Part shown: in pieces, positions 46,077 through 54,087 of the stretch | Layout of the letters: the number at the start of each line of letters is the position of its first letter | Numbering within the stretch: position 1 is the stretch's first letter | Assembly: GCF_026241515.1 (NCBI RefSeq) | Contig: NZ_JAPHPW010000018.1 | Coordinates: 1 to 64,000, forward strand | Length of the DNA stretch: 64,000 nt | Direction: 5' to 3' | Origin: Vibrio sp. 14G-20 | GTDB taxonomy: Bacteria > Pseudomonadota > Gammaproteobacteria > Enterobacterales > Vibrionaceae | Program-made: the position numbers and the translations under genes | Notes under the pieces: model-generated | The model's database searches: none | Seen by the model: only the letters and a program-made list of their open reading frames with translations | Told to the model about the DNA's origin: nothing

Positions 46077-47970
46077 TGGGCAATTAGCGTTTGGCGATCA
46101 CCCATTATTAGATCGTGCGGATTTCGCGCTGCAAGAAAACGAACGTGTGTGTTTAGTAGGACGCAATGGCGCGGGTAAGTCTACATTGATGAAGATCCTG
46201 TCTGGGAACATCATCATGGACGACGGCAAGATGCAAATCACACAAGATGTGGTTGTGTCTCGCCTTGAGCAAGATCCCCCGCGTAATGAGCAAGGTACAG
46301 TCTATGACTACGTTGCTGGTGGCTTAGCTGAAATTGGCGAGCAACTGAAGATCTATCATGATCTTTTGGATCTCATTGGTACTGACCCTAGTGAAAAGAA
46401 CCTAAATCGTCTTACTCGCGTTCAAGAGCAGTTAGATCACGCAAACGCATGGCGTTTCGAAGATCGCGTAAGTAACGTAATGGCGGCGCTTAAGCTGACT
46501 GCTGAAACCAAACTGACCGATTTGTCTGGTGGTTGGCAACGTAAAGCGGCACTTGCTCGTGCACTAGTGTGTGATCCAGACGTTCTACTTCTAGACGAAC
46601 CGACTAACCACCTGGATGTTGCGACTATTGAATGGTTAGAAGGCTTCCTGAAAGACTTCCGTGGTTCAATCATCTTTATCTCGCATGACCGTGCTTTCAT
46701 AAAATCGATGGCAACACGTATCGTTGATCTTGATCGCGGCAAACTGAGCTCTTTCCCGGGTGATTACGAAAACTACCTATTAGAGAAAGAAGAAGCGTTG
46801 CGTGTTGAGGAAATGCAGAACGCTGAATTTGATAAAAAGCTTGCTCAAGAAGAAGTTTGGATTCGTCAGGGTATCAAAGCTCGTCGAACTCGTAATGAAG
46901 GCCGTGTGCGTGCTCTCAAGAAGCTGCGTGAAGAACGTATCAATCGTCGTGAAGTGCAGGGTAAAGCGGTCATCCAGATTGATGATGGTCAACGCTCAGG
47001 CAAGATTGTATTCGAAGCGGAAAATCTTAACTTTGGTTTTGAAGGCAAAGAGATTGTTAAAGACTTTAGCTTCAACATCATGCGTGGCGATCGTATTGCT
47101 CTGATCGGTCCTAATGGCTGTGGTAAGAGTACGGTACTTAAACTGCTTCTCGATCAACTTAAGCCAGATTCAGGCCGTCTACATTGTGGTACTAAGCTTG
47201 AAGTCGCTTACTTCGACCAATACCGCGAAATCTTAGACCCTGAGAAGTCGGTTATCGATAACCTTGCTGATGGTAAGCAAGAGGTGACTGTAGGCGGACG
47301 TGAGCGTCATGCACTAAGCTATCTACAAGATTTCTTATTCTCTCCTAAACGTGCTCGCACTCCTGTTAAAGCGCTGTCTGGTGGTGAGAAAAACCGTCTG
47401 TTATTAGCTCGTATCTTCCTTAAGTCGAATAACTTATTGATTCTCGATGAGCCAACCAACGATCTAGATATCGAAACTTTGGAACTTTTAGAAGATTTGC
47501 TTGCCAACTATCAGGGTACACTTCTTTTAGTGAGCCACGATCGTCAGTTTGTTGATAATACGGTGATGACAAGTTGGATCTTTGAAGGTAATGGCGTTAT
47601 TGAAGAATTTGTTGGTGGTTACCATGATGCTCAGCAGCAAAGAAAGCAGGCATTAGATTACCGACAGGTTGAAAAGCCATCAAAGCCTGAGAAAGTAGTT
47701 GAGGAAACTCCCAAAACTGCGCCAGTGAAGGCTAAACCTAAGAAGTTATCGTATAAGCTACAACGAGAATTAGAAGCGCTACCAATGCGCTTGGAAGAAT
47801 TGGAAACTCAAATTGAAACTCTTCAGGAAGAAGTCAACGATCCAAGCTTCTTTTCAAAACCTGTAGAGCAGACACAACCAGTATTAGATAAGCTATCTGC
47901 AGCAGAGCAGGAGCTTGAAGTCGCTTTTGAGCGCTGGGAAGAGCTCGAGGCACTACAACAGGAAAGTTAA
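46054..47970 (+). CDS. uup: ABC-F family ATPase Uup
   Basis: Soluble ABC-F protein with two ATPase domains and no membrane segments. Family members act on ribosomes, and E. coli Uup also limits precise excision of transposons. The 638 residues carry Walker A GRNGAGKST (about 36) and GPNGCGKST (about 351), signatures LSGGWQRKAALAR and LSGGEKNRLLLAR, and Walker B LLLDEPTNHLD and LILDEPTNDLD. The C-terminal 90 residues are a coiled coil that binds DNA in Uup. The start overlaps the preceding glutaredoxin-like gene by 23 bases. Confidence 0.95.
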   Translation: MALLTIHNGQLAFGDHPLLDRADFALQENERVCLVGRNGAGKSTLMKILSGNIIMDDGKMQITQDVVVSRLEQDPPRNEQGTVYDYVAGGLAEIGEQLKIYHDLLDLIGTDPSEKNLNRLTRVQEQLDHANAWRFEDRVSNVMAALKLTAETKLTDLSGGWQRKAALARALVCDPDVLLLDEPTNHLDVATIEWLEGFLKDFRGSIIFISHDRAFIKSMATRIVDLDRGKLSSFPGDYENYLLEKEEALRVEEMQNAEFDKKLAQEEVWIRQGIKARRTRNEGRVRALKKLREERINRREVQGKAVIQIDDGQRSGKIVFEAENLNFGFEGKEIVKDFSFNIMRGDRIALIGPNGCGKSTVLKLLLDQLKPDSGRLHCGTKLEVAYFDQYREILDPEKSVIDNLADGKQEVTVGGRERHALSYLQDFLFSPKRARTPVKALSGGEKNRLLLARIFLKSNNLLILDEPTNDLDIETLELLEDLLANYQGTLLLVSHDRQFVDNTVMTSWIFEGNGVIEEFVGGYHDAQQQRKQALDYRQVEKPSKPEKVVEETPKTAPVKAKPKKLSYKLQRELEALPMRLEELETQIETLQEEVNDPSFFSKPVEQTQPVLDKLSAAEQELEVAFERWEELEALQQES

Positions 47971-47979
47971 GAAGTAATA

Positions 47980-49719
47980 ATGACTTGTACTAAATTTAAA
48001 TTAACAACAGTTGCAGCATTAGTTTTTGCTGCAACTAATGCCAATGCAGCGCTTTATAAGGTAGTTGAAGTTACTCCTTCGATTACCGGTGCATCTGAAA
48101 TCTATGGTGTGGCGATACAACCTGGTGTTGCGACAGACGGAACGAATGAGCTTCCGTTGGGTTGCTTCGATTCACTTGCGACCAACTGTACCGATAGTAC
48201 ATTTAAACTTGCTGGTGAAACTCGCAACACTGTTGAAGGCGTTAGTTATCGTGAAGAAGTACCATTTGCGATGGATGCATCATTTGGATACATCCAAGAG
48301 TATGACGATTTTGAGAATTATTGTTATCGGGAACTTAGATATTCAACTTGTGAAAGCTGGGCTTCTAAGCGCTGGTCTACCTGGAGCAAGGAGAGAAATG
48401 ATCTTAGTTATCTGAATGCAAAAGCTTTTATTGAAGACGGAATTGAGTTTAATTCTACTAATACCGTAATAAACTCGTTAGACGAAAATGTTAACCCTAT
48501 AGGTATCAAATCTAACGGAAGTGACCTTCGTAATACAGCAATCGTAACGACAGCTCCTCCTTCAGATAACGGTTCTGAGACTAGGGCATGGGGCAGTTTA
48601 ATCGTAGGGAGTACTACATATAATTTTGGTAGTATTTCTACTAATCAAACTAATGATGATGGTGCTGTATTTAGTTCTAAAGCGGCTATATGGGATGATG
48701 TTACGACAAAAGAGATCAACTGGATTAGAGGCGGCAACGCGCAACAAGGAGAGTATTTAGCACAAGGTAGTATGCGTTCATTAACTGTAGGTCCAGAAAG
48801 CGATACTGTTCCTACAGAAGTCTTTTATGGTGTAGGGTATAATACCGAAGACGGAAATGGCGATTTACAAGATATGAATGCTAGTATTTTCAAAAGTGAT
48901 AGCCTCGATTTATCTTCAGCTTCTTGGACTACTACACAGGTCTCTAACGTACGAGTTAATTCGGGATCATCAAATGATGACGCTCGATATAGTAATTCTG
49001 TAGTTACTGACATCAATAGCAACTTGTTTGCTATTGGCTACGCGAAGCGAAATGGATATGTCCCTGAAAGCGGTAGTGCAGCTAACAAAGCTTTCTTTGT
49101 TAAAGATGCTTCTAACCCTAGCGCAACATTCTTGTCTGGGGGGATTTTCTTCACTGGATCTGGTGGTGAAGCAAAAGCGGTCAATAACTTTAATGAATTT
49201 GTCGGTCAGATTGATGCAGAGACAATTCGTGAGGTCGATGGAAGCCAACGTCGCCATCGTGGTTTTATTTATCCATACAAATCAGATGATGTTGCTGGTA
49301 CGTTGACAGAGCGCTATGAAGGTGTGTTCCGTAGTAAGGCTTGGTGGATAGATGATCTAACAAACGGTGCAAACGTAGATGGGCAAGATTACTCTGATGC
49401 TAACAACCACTTCCGTATTATCGATGCTTCTGATATTAACGATGCAGGCGTTATTTCAGCAACCGCTATTAAGTGTACTGTAAATGGTACTGCGCAATCG
49501 TATGACACAACTGCACATAACTCATACTGTGGTGGAGCTGCTTCCAATGCAGTTGAAGAGGTTGTTGCTGTTAAATTGATACCTATTAAAGGTGCAGGCG
49601 AAACCGATATACATACTCGCAGTACGGACACAGAAAAAGTTGATCGCCAAGGCGCTGGCCTGGGGTTGTTAACTTTGACTGTGCTTGGTCTGTTAGGGTT
49701 CCGTCGAAAATTTAAATAA
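47980..49719 (+). CDS. DUF3466 surface/periplasmic protein with sorting-like tail
   Basis: A 579-residue exported protein of the DUF3466 family found in Vibrio and Shewanella. It has a signal peptide (about 1-24, cut after ANANA). The body is rich in beta strands with repeated YGVAIQPG, AIGYAKRNGYVPES and INDAGVISATA segments like HAF-type repeats. The C-terminus has a glycine-containing stretch, a hydrophobic segment (GLLTLTVLGLLGF) and a basic end RRKFK, the layout of GlyGly-CTERM or similar sorting tails. Function is unknown. It begins 9 bases after uup but has its own terminator. Confidence 0.85.
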   Translation: MTCTKFKLTTVAALVFAATNANAALYKVVEVTPSITGASEIYGVAIQPGVATDGTNELPLGCFDSLATNCTDSTFKLAGETRNTVEGVSYREEVPFAMDASFGYIQEYDDFENYCYRELRYSTCESWASKRWSTWSKERNDLSYLNAKAFIEDGIEFNSTNTVINSLDENVNPIGIKSNGSDLRNTAIVTTAPPSDNGSETRAWGSLIVGSTTYNFGSISTNQTNDDGAVFSSKAAIWDDVTTKEINWIRGGNAQQGEYLAQGSMRSLTVGPESDTVPTEVFYGVGYNTEDGNGDLQDMNASIFKSDSLDLSSASWTTTQVSNVRVNSGSSNDDARYSNSVVTDINSNLFAIGYAKRNGYVPESGSAANKAFFVKDASNPSATFLSGGIFFTGSGGEAKAVNNFNEFVGQIDAETIREVDGSQRRHRGFIYPYKSDDVAGTLTERYEGVFRSKAWWIDDLTNGANVDGQDYSDANNHFRIIDASDINDAGVISATAIKCTVNGTAQSYDTTAHNSYCGGAASNAVEEVVAVKLIPIKGAGETDIHTRSTDTEKVDRQGAGLGLLTLTVLGLLGFRRKFK

Positions 49720-49731
49720 TTTTATCTCTTG

Positions 49732-49767
49732 AGCCCGAGTTCACAATTTTGAACTCGGGCTTTTTTT
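49732..49767 (+). terminator. Terminator of the uup / DUF3466 unit
   Basis: A 12-bp stem (AGCCCGAGTTCA with TGAACTCGGGCT, 6-base loop) is followed by seven T residues. Confidence 0.92.
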
Positions 49768-49880
49768 CGCCTTGAGAAAAATGAAAATTTGACCGATTGT
49801 TAAAGTTGGAGTCACAAAAACTCCGCGAAGTTGTAATCATTGTATGTTAGTAAATGGAACACCCGTATGAGGACTGCACT

Positions 49881-50054
49881 ATGAAGAGACAAAAGCGTGA
49901 TCGACTAGAACGAGCACAATCTCAAGGCTACAAGGCTGGTTTAAATGGACGATCGCAAGAAGCTTGTCCATATAGCCAAATGGATTCTCGGTCTTATTGG
50001 TTAGGTGGATGGCGTGATGCCAAAGATGACAAGCAATCAGGTCTCTATAAGTAG
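49881..50054 (+). CDS. rmf: Ribosome modulation factor
   Basis: Small basic protein that dimerises 70S ribosomes into inactive 100S particles in stationary phase. The 57 residues have the family pattern MKRQKRDRLERAQSQGYKAG followed by CPY and the SRSYWLGGWRDA segment. The ATG at 49881 is preceded by GAGGA. An in-frame start at 49854 would add nine residues foreign to the family. Position next to fabA matches E. coli. Expression is normally stringent-response controlled, but no specific site was identified here. Confidence 0.94.
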   Translation: MKRQKRDRLERAQSQGYKAGLNGRSQEACPYSQMDSRSYWLGGWRDAKDDKQSGLYK

Positions 50055-50265
50055 ATAGGGCGAAAAGAATTAAAGGCCAGGGCTCCATTGTCTGTTGATT
50101 ACAACGGCTGGAGCCTTGTTAGTTTCATACGAGTACCAAGATTCCCAGAGAGCTATAAAGTACTATAGTTTAGTTATTATAAGAGCGTATTGCTGGTGGA
50201 TTTAACCTATTCCACTCATAAGTCTTGATACCTTAATGCACTATAACTAAATTTATTAAAATGAA

Positions 50266-50292
50266 AATAAAGCAGCCATGGGCTGCTTTATT
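50266..50292 (-). terminator. Terminator of fabA
   Basis: A 12-bp stem (AATAAAGCAGCC with GGCTGCTTTATT, loop ATG) lies 19 bases past the fabA stop on the minus strand. Confidence 0.85.
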
Positions 50293-50310
50293 AAAAATCT
50301 AACTAACGGA

Positions 50311-50826
50311 TTAAAATGCTGACGTATCTTGGAAAAGGCCAACTTTCAGATCTTTAGCAACATAGATCTCTTTACCATCAACAAGTACGCGACCATCCGC
50401 AAGTCCCATCACTAGGCGACGGTTAACAACACGCTTCATGTGGATCTCGTAAGTTACTTTTTTCGCTGTAGGTAGAATTTGACCAGTGAATTTCACTTCG
50501 CCAACACCTAGAGCACGACCTTTACCTTCGCCACCAACCCAACCAAGGTAGAAGCCAACAAGCTGCCACATTGCGTCAAGACCTAGACAACCAGGCATTA
50601 CTGGGTCACCCGGGAAGTGACAATCGAAGAACCATAGGTCAGGAGTAATATCCAGCTCAGCAAGAACTAAACCTTTACCGTAATCACCTTCAGTTTCAGA
50701 CATCTTAGTGATGCGATCCATCATTAGCATGTTCGGTGCTGGTAGTTGAGGGCCTTGTGGCCATAGTTCGCCTTGGCTTGATGCTAGAAGCTCTTCGCGA
50801 GTGTAAGAATCACGTTTGTTTTGCAT
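50311..50826 (-). CDS. fabA: 3-hydroxydecanoyl-ACP dehydratase/isomerase FabA
   Basis: Hotdog-fold enzyme that dehydrates 3-hydroxydecanoyl-ACP and isomerises the trans-2 product to cis-3, the branch point for unsaturated fatty acids. The 171 residues match E. coli (172). The active-site histidine is in WFFDCHFPGDPVMPGCLGLDAMWQLVGF and the aspartate follows in the same conserved stretch (residues about 65-95). The ATG at 50826 gives the usual MQNKRDSYTREEL start with a GGAG at a 9-base distance, better than the in-frame TTG at 50832. A FabR-like operator lies 35 bases upstream. Confidence 0.95.
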   Translation of the reverse strand: MQNKRDSYTREELLASSQGELWPQGPQLPAPNMLMMDRITKMSETEGDYGKGLVLAELDITPDLWFFDCHFPGDPVMPGCLGLDAMWQLVGFYLGWVGGEGKGRALGVGEVKFTGQILPTAKKVTYEIHMKRVVNRRLVMGLADGRVLVDGKEIYVAKDLKVGLFQDTSAF

Positions 50827-50860
50827 TATCAATTACTCCGATTTTTGATAGGTGCATATT

Positions 50861-50878
50861 AGTGAACAGGTGTACGCT
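50861..50878 (-). promoter_or_regulatory. FabR-like operator upstream of fabA
   Basis: On the minus strand the site reads AGCGTACACCTGTTCACT, an imperfect palindrome that agrees at 16 of 18 positions with the FabR palindrome as I recall it (AGCGTACACGTGTTCGCT). FabR represses fabA and fabB in response to the unsaturated/saturated thioester ratio. The position, 35 bases before the fabA start, fits a repressor site over the promoter. Confidence 0.7.
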
Positions 50879-50896
50879 AAACAAGTCCGATCAGTA

Positions 50897-52549
50897 CTAG
50901 ACAAACCAGTTTTTAATGCGTCCAACGATTCCAATAGGGTGCTCATGTCTTTCAAAGTTTTCAATACGTTCCGCGATTTTACTCAGAACGCTTTCTTGTT
51001 CATCGTCTCTAAATGGCTTGTTCATAATGAGAGGAATTGCTTCGTCTACATTAGACACAGACCAAATATGGAATTCTTCATTCTTAATGCTTTCAATAAG
51101 GTCAGGCTTCAATGCAAGGTGCCTTAGATTCGATCTAGGAAGGATCACGCCTTGTTCACCAGTTAAGCCGTTGTGCTTACACACATGGTAGAAGCCTTCG
51201 ATTTTCTCGTTTAGCCCGCCAACAGCTTGTACACGACCAAATTGGTCAACTGCACCAGTAACCGCAATTTGTTGATTGATAGGGTATTCAGACAAAGCAC
51301 TCACTAGAGAACAAAGTTCAGCAAGAGAAGCACTATCGCCGTCTACTTCGCAGTACGATTGCTCAAACACAACAGAAGCAGCGTATGGCAACGGATCTTC
51401 AAGGTTTAGTGCGCTGCTCACAAATGCTTGCATGATCATCATACCTTTAGCATGAAGATTACCGCCCAGCTCGGCTTTGCGCTCTACGTCGGCAATGTCA
51501 CCATCACCAAAGTGAATAACGCAGGAAATTCGTGCAGGTTCACCATAAGAGATCGGGTGTCCTGGAACATCGATAACCGTCAGGCCATTAACTTGGCCAA
51601 CTTGTTCACCCTCGGTTTCGATAATGACTTGGCCATCTCGAATATCATCCAGAGCGCGTTCTGGTAAGTACGATTCACGGTTGTATTTGTGCTGTTGAGC
51701 TTGTTGGATATGGTGAATATCAATCTCACCATTGTCGGCTTCAATAAGAGCTTCGTTCAATAACGCATTGTGCCAAATAGGGCATAATGGAATATAGCTC
51801 TGATCTTCAGTCTCTCTTGCTCCGGCAGTAAGAATGCCCGTCAACGCTTGTTGTGTGATGGTTGGCAGTTCATAGCGTTGTTGAAGCCACTTAAGGTAAC
51901 CAAGATACTGAGTCAAAGTCTCTTCAGAGAGCTTGATATCTTGTTCAATTTCGCTAAATAGGCAAAAACCGGTTTGAATATCGCTGTCTAGATAATCAAG
52001 GTCAGCTAATTGAGCTCTGTCTCCAACCACAATCAACTTAATGTTGTAAGTCAGAGGTAAAGTTGGGGATTGGTTTAAGTGCTCAGGATTGCTGCTGATA
52101 GGCTCTACTGCCTCACCAAGCAGTGCTGATTTAAGCAGCAACCAGCTTCCAGGATTCGCTAAGATCAAGTTAGCTGAAACGATCAAATAGCCGTTGTTTG
52201 CTCTAGCCAGTAGGCCGGGTTTTGTCGCAATAACCTTACCGTCTTTCGATTGAACTTGGTCAAACAGAGAGACAGCATTTAAAGACTCAGTTTTTATAAC
52301 CGGTAGAGAGTGATCATCTAAAGCAGTGACTAGAGATTCAACAATCATTTGACGATAGATCGAATTGTCCGGAGCGTTTACAAGTAAAACACGCGAAAGG
52401 TTAGACAAACGGACAAAGCGGGTTAGCGCATCTTTGAATCTATGTTGAATATCTGAAAACGGGAAAGGCGAGATGTCAGGGAATTGCTCTAATTGAGCGC
52501 TATATTCGTCGTACTGAGGCGTAACATGTCGCCAATCTACTTGAGTCAT
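50897..52549 (-). CDS. ycbZ: Lon-like (S16) protease YcbZ/LonH
   Basis: Protein with a degenerate ATPase region and a C-terminal Lon protease domain, 550 residues (E. coli YcbZ/LonH 586). The Lon Ser-Lys dyad is visible: serine in EVDGDSASLAELCSL and lysine in GGLNEKIEGFYHVC (about 415-480). The region that would be Walker A reads VLLVNAPDNSIYRQM, without the GxxGxGK pattern, so ATP hydrolysis is doubtful. It sits between fabA and matP as in E. coli. The targets are not known. Confidence 0.9.
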   Translation of the reverse strand: MTQVDWRHVTPQYDEYSAQLEQFPDISPFPFSDIQHRFKDALTRFVRLSNLSRVLLVNAPDNSIYRQMIVESLVTALDDHSLPVIKTESLNAVSLFDQVQSKDGKVIATKPGLLARANNGYLIVSANLILANPGSWLLLKSALLGEAVEPISSNPEHLNQSPTLPLTYNIKLIVVGDRAQLADLDYLDSDIQTGFCLFSEIEQDIKLSEETLTQYLGYLKWLQQRYELPTITQQALTGILTAGARETEDQSYIPLCPIWHNALLNEALIEADNGEIDIHHIQQAQQHKYNRESYLPERALDDIRDGQVIIETEGEQVGQVNGLTVIDVPGHPISYGEPARISCVIHFGDGDIADVERKAELGGNLHAKGMMIMQAFVSSALNLEDPLPYAASVVFEQSYCEVDGDSASLAELCSLVSALSEYPINQQIAVTGAVDQFGRVQAVGGLNEKIEGFYHVCKHNGLTGEQGVILPRSNLRHLALKPDLIESIKNEEFHIWSVSNVDEAIPLIMNKPFRDDEQESVLSKIAERIENFERHEHPIGIVGRIKNWFV

Positions 52550-52701
52550 TTAAGTTTCTGATTATGATAATGAGGTAGCGAGTATATAGAAAAACCGATC
52601 TCGCTTGTAGCTCTATGTTGTAGTTACTAATCACTAAGCTAATATAAGTATGATCTTGGTCTATTCTTCCAAGACAATAATTGTCAAATAGCCCATTCTG
52701 G

Positions 52702-52714
52702 GTTACGCTGTCAC
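52702..52714 (+). promoter_or_regulatory. Near-matS site in front of matP
   Basis: GTTACGCTGTCAC matches 12 of 13 positions of the matS consensus GTGACRNYGTCAC, with T for G at position 3. It lies 25 bases before the matP start codon. MatP could bind here as a weak Ter-macrodomain site or as an autoregulatory operator. Confidence 0.4.
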
Positions 52715-52738
52715 TAGGATTAACTCTCGAGATTAGAC

Positions 52739-53194
52739 ATGAAATATCAGCAACTTGAAAACTTGGAATGTGGTTGGAAATGGAACTATCTGGTTAAAAA
52801 ATGGAAAGAAGGTGAGTCGATCACCTGCCACATTGATTCAAGTGAAGCTGACGTTGCTGTTAAAGCCTTATTGAAGCTAGAACATCAACCTACAGGTGTC
52901 CTTGAGTGGATATCTAACAACATGTCTCCTGAGCTCGATAACAAGCTTAAACAAGCGATCAGAGCTAAGCGAAAACGCCACTTCAATGCTGAACAAGTTC
53001 ACACAAAGAAGAAATCAATAGACCTTGATTACCGTGTATGGGAAAAGCTATCTCAACGAGCGAATGAGCTAGGCTGTACGCTATCTGACGCCATCGAGTA
53101 TTTGGTTAGCGAAGCGTCCCGTAGTGAACAGGCGAGCAAAACAGTAACCAGTCTCAAAGAAGACTTAAGCAAGCTTCTTTCTGACGATAAATAA
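52739..53194 (+). CDS. matP: Macrodomain Ter protein MatP
   Basis: DNA-binding organiser of the replication-terminus macrodomain. It binds matS sites and links Ter DNA to the divisome through ZapB. The 151 residues equal the usual length. The N-terminal part (MKYQQLENLECGWKWNYLV) is the helical bundle, and the ribbon-helix-helix near residues 90-125 (KSIDLDYRVWEKLSQRANEL) contacts DNA, followed by a C-terminal coiled coil. Its presence fits the view that this window lies in the terminus half. Confidence 0.95.
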   Translation: MKYQQLENLECGWKWNYLVKKWKEGESITCHIDSSEADVAVKALLKLEHQPTGVLEWISNNMSPELDNKLKQAIRAKRKRHFNAEQVHTKKKSIDLDYRVWEKLSQRANELGCTLSDAIEYLVSEASRSEQASKTVTSLKEDLSKLLSDDK

Positions 53195-53217
53195 TCATCA
53201 ACAGTAGTGGTGACATT

Positions 53218-53526
53218 ATGATGTACGTAATCTTAATCGGTGCGGCGTTGGTCTTTTGGTTAGTTGCTGTTGATCGACCGGTATTAAAAATCAAATTTAG
53301 CGACGGAGCGATCAAACAAGTTAAAGGTCATCTTCCACCGAGCTTTAAGCACAACCTTCAAGAAATTGGCCACAACAACGCCTTTAAAGGTGAGTTAAAA
53401 GTGTATGCAAAACGCTCTGGCTACAACCTCAAATTTACTAAAGATGTGCCTAAAAACGTACAGCAACGTATTCGTAACGTGTTCCCACATAATGGTTTTA
53501 AGTCTAAAGGCTCAAAGAAAGCGTAG
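53218..53526 (+). CDS. DUF3634 family protein
   Basis: A 102-residue protein of the Vibrio DUF3634 family. It has one N-terminal membrane segment (about 2-19, MYVILIGAALVFWLVAV) and a basic globular remainder containing IKFSDGAIKQVKGHLPPSF and KNVQQRIRNVFPHNGF. It would be anchored to the inner membrane. Function is unknown. It starts 23 bases after matP and is probably co-transcribed with it. Two ATGs (53218 and 53221) are possible. Confidence 0.8.
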   Translation: MMYVILIGAALVFWLVAVDRPVLKIKFSDGAIKQVKGHLPPSFKHNLQEIGHNNAFKGELKVYAKRSGYNLKFTKDVPKNVQQRIRNVFPHNGFKSKGSKKA

Positions 53527-53631
53527 TCGTTGAGATTTACGCGTTAGCTGGTCAATCCTCATACTAAGTTAATCCTTCATTTTCCTTGAATTTCCGCATA
53601 CTGTTCTCACCTTCAACAAAGAGAGAGCAGT

Positions 53632-53943
53632 ATGAGATATCTAATATTCCTATTGTGTTTTTTATCCCCAGTTGCTTTTGCCGACGATGCGTTGGTTAAT
53701 CCCATAGCTAAAAAAATCAAAGTCACCGTCATGAAAGGGCTCAACAAGAGCAATGTTGATTTCGATGGTTATTGCGATCTTATGATTGAGATGAAGCACT
53801 CTAAAGGTTACGCAAGAATCAAAAAGGTGAGAACGTCTGGTGATAGCAACGTTTGCAAGCAGGCCAAAAAGTACTTGCCGAAGAAGAAAAGGTTCAAATA
53901 CAGTTTTCCAGAAAAGTATATCCGGTTACATATCACGTATTAG
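53632..53943 (+). CDS. Secreted TolA domain III / TonB C-terminal-like protein
   Basis: The 103 residues begin with a signal peptide (MRYLIFLLCFLSPVAFA, cut before DDALV). The mature 86 residues look like a stand-alone TolA domain III: a first helix (IAKKIKVTVMKGL), then YCDLMIEM, a G in the beta turn, VRTSGDSNVCKQAKKYLPKKKRF and a final strand. Cysteines 48 and 75 occupy the positions of the TolA-III disulfide, and GDS-N-V-C corresponds to the GD-x-x-x-C of TolA. There is no TolA membrane anchor or helical domain II. Function is unknown. It may be an envelope protein that binds TolB or phage pIII-like proteins, which is inference. Confidence 0.6.
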   Translation: MRYLIFLLCFLSPVAFADDALVNPIAKKIKVTVMKGLNKSNVDFDGYCDLMIEMKHSKGYARIKKVRTSGDSNVCKQAKKYLPKKKRFKYSFPEKYIRLHITY

Positions 53944-54087
53944 CCGCTTACAGTGCACTATAACTAAATAACCTTAATTTTATTGAAACAATTTCGTGAA
54001 CCAATCTCTAATTTCTATTAATATTAGTTTTGTTATAAAGGCAAGATATATCGACACAAGAGCATTTACGGCAAAGGAAAGTCACGG

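Noticed and set aside
50076..50120. Terminator of rmf from GGCTCCA / TGGAGCC
   Set aside because: The stem is only 7 bp with a 21-base loop and a poor T tract. It may be weak termination but is not firm enough to list as a feature.
50237..53966. Shared 16-base word TGCACTATAACTAAAT after rmf and after the TolA-like gene
   Set aside because: One repeated 16-mer in 64 kb is roughly what chance allows, and the looser copies near 55350 and 57060 do not extend it into a defined repeat.
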